A program made the position numbers and the translations under genes. DNA of 9,102 bases from an uncultured Clostridia bacterium (GTDB taxonomy: Bacteria; Bacillota; Clostridia; Christensenellales; Borkfalkiaceae): NCBI GenBank assembly GCA_904501815.1, contig CAJGCN010000050.1:1-9102 (forward strand). Direction: 5' to 3'. The first letter of the stretch is position 1; the number at the start of each line of letters is the position of its first letter. Shown piece after piece: positions 6,688-9,102 of this stretch. The notes beneath the pieces were generated by a model. The model ran no database searches and was not told the origin of the DNA. It saw only the letters and a list, made by a program, of their open reading frames with translations.

Positions 6688-7833
6688 ATGTTTTACGATA
6701 TTCAACCAGAAGAACAAAAACAACGCTATAAACAAATGCTTTCCATTATCGGTAAATTAACTAGATTATTTTCCGAGAGTAATTGTCCTTATTTGCCGTA
6801 TAGAGTGCAGGAAAATGTGTTTTGTAAATATTTCGAAGCGGATAATCTTGCGCGTAGCGATTGTTCTGCGGATGCAAAAAAGAACAGAATAGGTGTAGGA
6901 TTAAAAACTTGGATGGGTGGCGACGACCAAAAAGTTGCGGAATTTGATAGTTTAAGAGAACGGTTTTGCAATTTGCAAGGGCTTGAATTAGTAAAAAAGA
7001 TAGCGGAGTTTAGAAACGAGCGTATTCGTATTACAAAAAATCTTCATGGCATAGATGAAATGGTTTATCATATTGTTAAACGTGTACCTAATTCTATGCA
7101 AATTCTTGAACATGCTTTTGAGGCGATTGATATAGAACATATTGTGCTTATTCCTAATCGCGGGAATGGCAATAATACGTATTTTACTGATGGAAAGCAT
7201 ACATATCATTTCAGTATGTCAAAAAATACTTTGTATATGATTTTTGACGATATGATTTTACTGGATTCTTTTAATGTAGATATTCTTGACGACCCTTATT
7301 CCTATTTAATGGGTTTAGCGGATAATTTTGCTCAATTTACTACTCCGAGTGAACAACCTATTGATACTACGAATAAAATATGTTTGCGGCTATATTCTAC
7401 GAAATCAAACGGGGATAAATACGTTTTTGAGAAAAGCGGGCTTAATCAATGGAATGCCTGTGGACGAGTGCGCGACCCTAATGAAATTTATATTCCCTTT
7501 CCGAGTGAAGACAGAGAACGAAATGTTGGATTTTTCCCGCCCCGCGACCAACCCTTTGATTTATTATTGCCTGACGGCACTACTATTTCTGCAAAGATTT
7601 GTCAAGCTGACGGAAAGGCTATTATGAGTAATCCTAATAAAGTTTTAGGGGAATGGCTATTGCGTAAAGTTTTTGAATTGTCGGAAGGAACGCTTTTAAC
7701 TTATCAAATGCTGGAAGTTTTTGGGATTGACTGTGTTATTTTTACAAAGCTTGACGAGTTAAAATACTCAATAGACTTTGCCGAAATAGGAACTTATGAA
7801 AGGTTTTATAACTTAGACAATATCGACGAATAA
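6688..7833 (+). CDS. Putative type II restriction endonuclease with C-terminal B3-like DNA-binding domain
   Basis: A 381-residue soluble protein with no signal peptide or membrane segment. Convergence on a cytosine methyltransferase gene makes it the likely cleavage partner. About residues 247-365 resemble, from memory, the B3-like recognition domain of NgoFVII/NgoAVII-type enzymes: SGLNQWN followed by GRVRDPNEIYIPFP (259-272), FFPPRDQPFDLLLPDGT (282-298), then SAKICQADGKAIMSNPNKVL (301-320), LLTYQMLEVFGID (336-348) and KYSIDF (359-364). Those enzymes cut with an N-terminal PLD domain, but no HxK/GS motif is found here. Instead YRVQENVF (Glu42), SDCSADAKK (Asp58, Asp62) and GVGLKTW (Lys73) could form a PD-(D/E)XK-type site; this is a guess from spacing. 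Base composition is clearly more AT-rich than the his genes, a sign of horizontal transfer. The stop codon is part of the shared terminator. B3-like part fairly confident; catalytic class and target site unknown. Confidence 0.72.
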   Translation: MFYDIQPEEQKQRYKQMLSIIGKLTRLFSESNCPYLPYRVQENVFCKYFEADNLARSDCSADAKKNRIGVGLKTWMGGDDQKVAEFDSLRERFCNLQGLELVKKIAEFRNERIRITKNLHGIDEMVYHIVKRVPNSMQILEHAFEAIDIEHIVLIPNRGNGNNTYFTDGKHTYHFSMSKNTLYMIFDDMILLDSFNVDILDDPYSYLMGLADNFAQFTTPSEQPIDTTNKICLRLYSTKSNGDKYVFEKSGLNQWNACGRVRDPNEIYIPFPSEDRERNVGFFPPRDQPFDLLLPDGTTISAKICQADGKAIMSNPNKVLGEWLLRKVFELSEGTLLTYQMLEVFGIDCVIFTKLDELKYSIDFAEIGTYERFYNLDNIDE

Positions 7834-7868
7834 AAACAAGGTGCGTTTAACGCACCTTGTTTTTATTC
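7828..7868. terminator. Shared bidirectional terminator of the convergent R and M genes
   Basis: A perfect inverted repeat with 20-bp arms (7828-7847 and 7849-7868) around a single T. The GC core is AAGGTGCG/CGCACCTT with loop TTTAA, flanked by A5 and T5, so each gene sees a hairpin plus T-run. Both stop codons (TAA at 7831-7833 on +, TAA at 7865-7863 on -) lie inside the arms, and both proteins end Glu-stop through the same GAATAA. Confidence 0.93.
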
Positions 7869-8822
7869 TATTGCTTTTTTTATTTCTTCTGCAATTCGTT
7901 GAATGACATTGACTACTACAGAATTACCCGCCTGCTTATATAAAGCACTTTCGCTTAATTTTTCAGGTAAAATAAAATCTTTGGGGAAACCTTGTAAATT
8001 AAAACATTCGCGAGGGGTTAATTTTCTAAACTCGCCACTATATGTTCGAATTAACGGGACATTATGACCGCCTGTGCCCATATTTGCGGTTAAGGTTGGG
8101 CATAAATTGCTTTTATTTTCACGCACATAAACTCTACGCCACTGATAACAAGTATCACATCTTTGCATACTTGTCACTAATTTATCATAAAACGGACATT
8201 TTTCAGTGTAATAATATTTTTCTTTTTGTTGATTTTCAAAATCAATAACGTCACGAAGCTTTTTTTCGAGTTTTTTAGGTTTAGGACATTCGAAATTTTT
8301 ATATTGTTCTTTGTCCCTAAAACCGATAATATATATTCTTTCACGGGTTTGTGGAATATTTCCGTAATTACAAGCATTTAAAACAAAATATTTTATATAA
8401 TAGCCTAATTGTTCCAAAGTTTCGCTAATAACAGAAAATGTGTTTCCGTTATCGTGAGAAACAAGATTTTTTACATTTTCAAGAAAAATAATAGGGGGCT
8501 TTTTTTCTTCTAAAATACGTGCAAGCTCAAAAAATAAATTCCCCCTGCCTTTTTCGTCGTTAAAACCCTGCCGATATCCCGCTACGGAAAAAGCCTGACA
8601 AGGGAAACCCGCAAGCAAAATATCAAAGTCGGGAATGTCTGTTTTCTCATTTAATGTTCGTATATCTGCGGAAGAAAATTCGACGTTTGGGAAATTTGCT
8701 TTATAGGTAAGGGAAGCGTTATAATCAAATTCATTGGCAAAAATTGTTTCAAATCCTGCCATTTCAAAGCCTTTATCAATGCCACCGACGCCAGCGAAAA
8801 AGGAAGCACATTTTAAATTCAT
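7863..8822 (-). CDS. DNA (cytosine-5-)-methyltransferase, type II modification enzyme
   Basis: Transfers a methyl group from S-adenosylmethionine to C5 of a cytosine in its target, protecting host DNA from the partner nuclease. From the ATG at 8822 the protein has 319 residues, close to M.HhaI in size, with the conserved motifs in order: I, SFFAGVGGIDKGFEMAG (7-23); IV, AGFPCQAFS with catalytic Cys75; VI, ENVKNL (115-120); VIII, QTRERIYIIGF (158-168); target-recognition region about 200-262; IX, RKLTPRECFNLQGFP (266-280); X, AGNSVVVNVI (298-307). The frame extends upstream to 8864, but AGGAG (8830-8834) stands 7 nt before the 8822 ATG and motif I then sits at the usual distance from the N-terminus. 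Four cysteines (209, 222, 225, 241) lie in the recognition region. AT-rich like its partner. The target sequence cannot be read from the protein. Confidence 0.95.
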   Translation of the reverse strand: MNLKCASFFAGVGGIDKGFEMAGFETIFANEFDYNASLTYKANFPNVEFSSADIRTLNEKTDIPDFDILLAGFPCQAFSVAGYRQGFNDEKGRGNLFFELARILEEKKPPIIFLENVKNLVSHDNGNTFSVISETLEQLGYYIKYFVLNACNYGNIPQTRERIYIIGFRDKEQYKNFECPKPKKLEKKLRDVIDFENQQKEKYYYTEKCPFYDKLVTSMQRCDTCYQWRRVYVRENKSNLCPTLTANMGTGGHNVPLIRTYSGEFRKLTPRECFNLQGFPKDFILPEKLSESALYKQAGNSVVVNVIQRIAEEIKKAIE

Positions 8823-8829
8823 ATTATTG

Positions 8830-8834
8830 CTCCT
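8830..8834 (-). promoter_or_regulatory. Ribosome binding site fixing the methyltransferase start
   Basis: Read on the - strand, AGGAG is followed by 7 nt and the ATG at 8822. The upstream in-frame ATG at 8864 would translate the GC palindrome and has no Shine-Dalgarno, so it is not used. Confidence 0.8.
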
Positions 8835-8850
8835 ATGTGTTTTATAAATC

Positions 8851-8862
8851 GCGGCGCGCCGC
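8851..8862. promoter_or_regulatory. GC-rich 12-bp palindrome in the methyltransferase leader, possible operator
   Basis: GCGGCGCGCCGC is a perfect palindrome of pure G/C in an otherwise very AT-rich leader. It falls about 5-16 nt downstream of the predicted methyltransferase transcription start (near 8867), where a bound protein would hinder initiation or early elongation. It reads as two inverted GCCGC pentamers separated by GC. The operator role is inference. Confidence 0.45.
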
Positions 8863-8873
8863 AATTCTATATT

Positions 8874-8902
8874 ATTTTAACATAAGCATAAAAAAAAATC
8901 AA
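8874..8902 (-). promoter_or_regulatory. Sigma-A-type promoter of the methyltransferase gene
   Basis: On the - strand: TTGATT (8902-8897), 17-nt spacer, TAAAAT (8879-8874), with TG one base before the -10 box. Predicted start near 8867 gives a leader of about 45 nt. Read from consensus only; the surroundings are AT-rich, which raises the chance of accidental matches. Confidence 0.65.
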
Positions 8903-8939
8903 TTAAAATCATATTGTGTAAAACGGAAAATTAAAAAGA

Positions 8940-8984
8940 AAAGAACTATAATAAAAGTTATTTCAACAAATATTATAGTTCTTT
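8940..8984 (-). terminator. Hairpin terminator of the downstream zinc-peptidase gene
   Basis: A 14-bp perfect inverted repeat (8940-8953 and 8971-8984; arm contains AAGAACTATAATA) with a 17-nt loop. Reading leftward it lies 7 nt after the stop at 8992 and is followed by a T-rich run (TTCTTTTTAATTTT). The stem is AT-rich and so weaker than the other two terminators; T-richness on the other side may give some bidirectional activity. Confidence 0.7.
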
Positions 8985-8991
8985 AATTTTT

Positions 8992-9102
8992 TCAATCGTT
9001 TCTGCGCCTGCCGAACATGGCGAGTACCCAGATTAAAAACCGAAGAAAATATACGAGCGACGTCGCAAGCGCCGCTACGTAGGTCAACGCCGCCGCGCTT
9101 AA
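8992..9102 (-). CDS. Probable YugP-family zinc metallopeptidase, C-terminal end only
   Basis: The frame runs from the window edge to TGA at 8994-8992 and encodes 36 residues beginning LSAAALTYVAALATSLVYFL and ending GRRRND. The pattern of small residues (SAAALTYVAA) leading into a hydrophobic stretch and a short basic tail resembles the last membrane segment of YugP-like neutral zinc metallopeptidases, membrane proteins common in Bacillota. The active-site HExxH lies far upstream and is outside the window. GC-rich codons match the his genes rather than the AT-rich cassette, so this looks like resident chromosome. The assignment rests on a short tail and is made from memory of the family. Confidence 0.6.
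   Translation of the reverse strand, partial: LSAAALTYVAALATSLVYFLRFLIWVLAMFGRRRND

Noticed and set aside
6688..7833. PLD-type nuclease (BfiI/NgoFVII-like) active site in the restriction-like protein
   Set aside because: No HxK followed by a downstream GS/N signature was found; the nearest stretch, DGKHTYHFSMSKN (168-180), does not have the right spacing.
6587..8935. Possible target duplication: AAAACGGCGAAAATT near 6588 versus AAAACGGAAAATT near 8920
   Set aside because: The similarity is short, interrupted and made of AT-rich sequence; it is not convincing as an insertion footprint without an unoccupied site for comparison.
8744..8986. 80-residue + strand frame over the methyltransferase start and leader
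   Set aside because: Antisense to the conserved methyltransferase N-terminus, then runs into AT-rich promoter DNA giving Lys/Ile-rich low-complexity sequence.
6587..8991. Controller (C) protein gene of the R-M system
   Set aside because: No small helix-turn-helix frame was found in or beside the cassette, and the spaces between genes are only about 29-170 nt.

Overview
The window looks like a chromosomal segment of a Gram-positive bacterium, most likely a Bacillota/Clostridia-type organism. The reasons are the compact his gene order, the short HisG paired with HisZ, strong AGGAG-type ribosome binding sites, sigma-A-like TTGAAT/TATAAT promoters, and a downstream gene end that resembles the YugP zinc-peptidase family. 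Species cannot be told from the sequence.

Layout. Positions 1-6586 (+) hold a nearly complete histidine biosynthesis operon: hisZ (3' end only), hisG, hisD, hisC, hisB, hisH, hisA, hisF and hisIE. Seven of the eight junctions are stop/start overlaps (six ATGA, one TGATG); only hisF-hisIE has a gap, of 17 nt. Together the genes cover all steps from PRPP + ATP to histidine except dephosphorylation of histidinol phosphate, for which no gene is seen here. A strong intrinsic terminator (6612-6651) ends the operon.

Positions 6641-8902 hold a markedly AT-richer cassette of two convergent genes, read as a type II restriction-modification system. The + strand gene (6688-7833) encodes a protein whose C-terminal third resembles the B3-like DNA-binding domain of NgoFVII/NgoAVII-type restriction enzymes; its N-terminal part lacks an obvious PLD HxK site and may carry a PD-(D/E)XK-type site. 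The - strand gene (7863-8822) encodes a complete C5-cytosine DNA methyltransferase. Each gene has its own recognisable promoter at the outer edge of the cassette. The two stop codons lie inside one perfect 20-bp-arm inverted repeat, a shared bidirectional terminator. A GC-rich 12-bp palindrome, GCGGCGCGCCGC, sits just downstream of the predicted transcription start of the methyltransferase and may be an autoregulatory site.

Positions 8992-9102 (-) hold the last 36 codons of a probable YugP-family zinc metallopeptidase, followed by its own AT-rich hairpin terminator (8940-8984). The cassette therefore sits between two convergent host genes and is bounded by their terminators, a position where insertion would disrupt neither.
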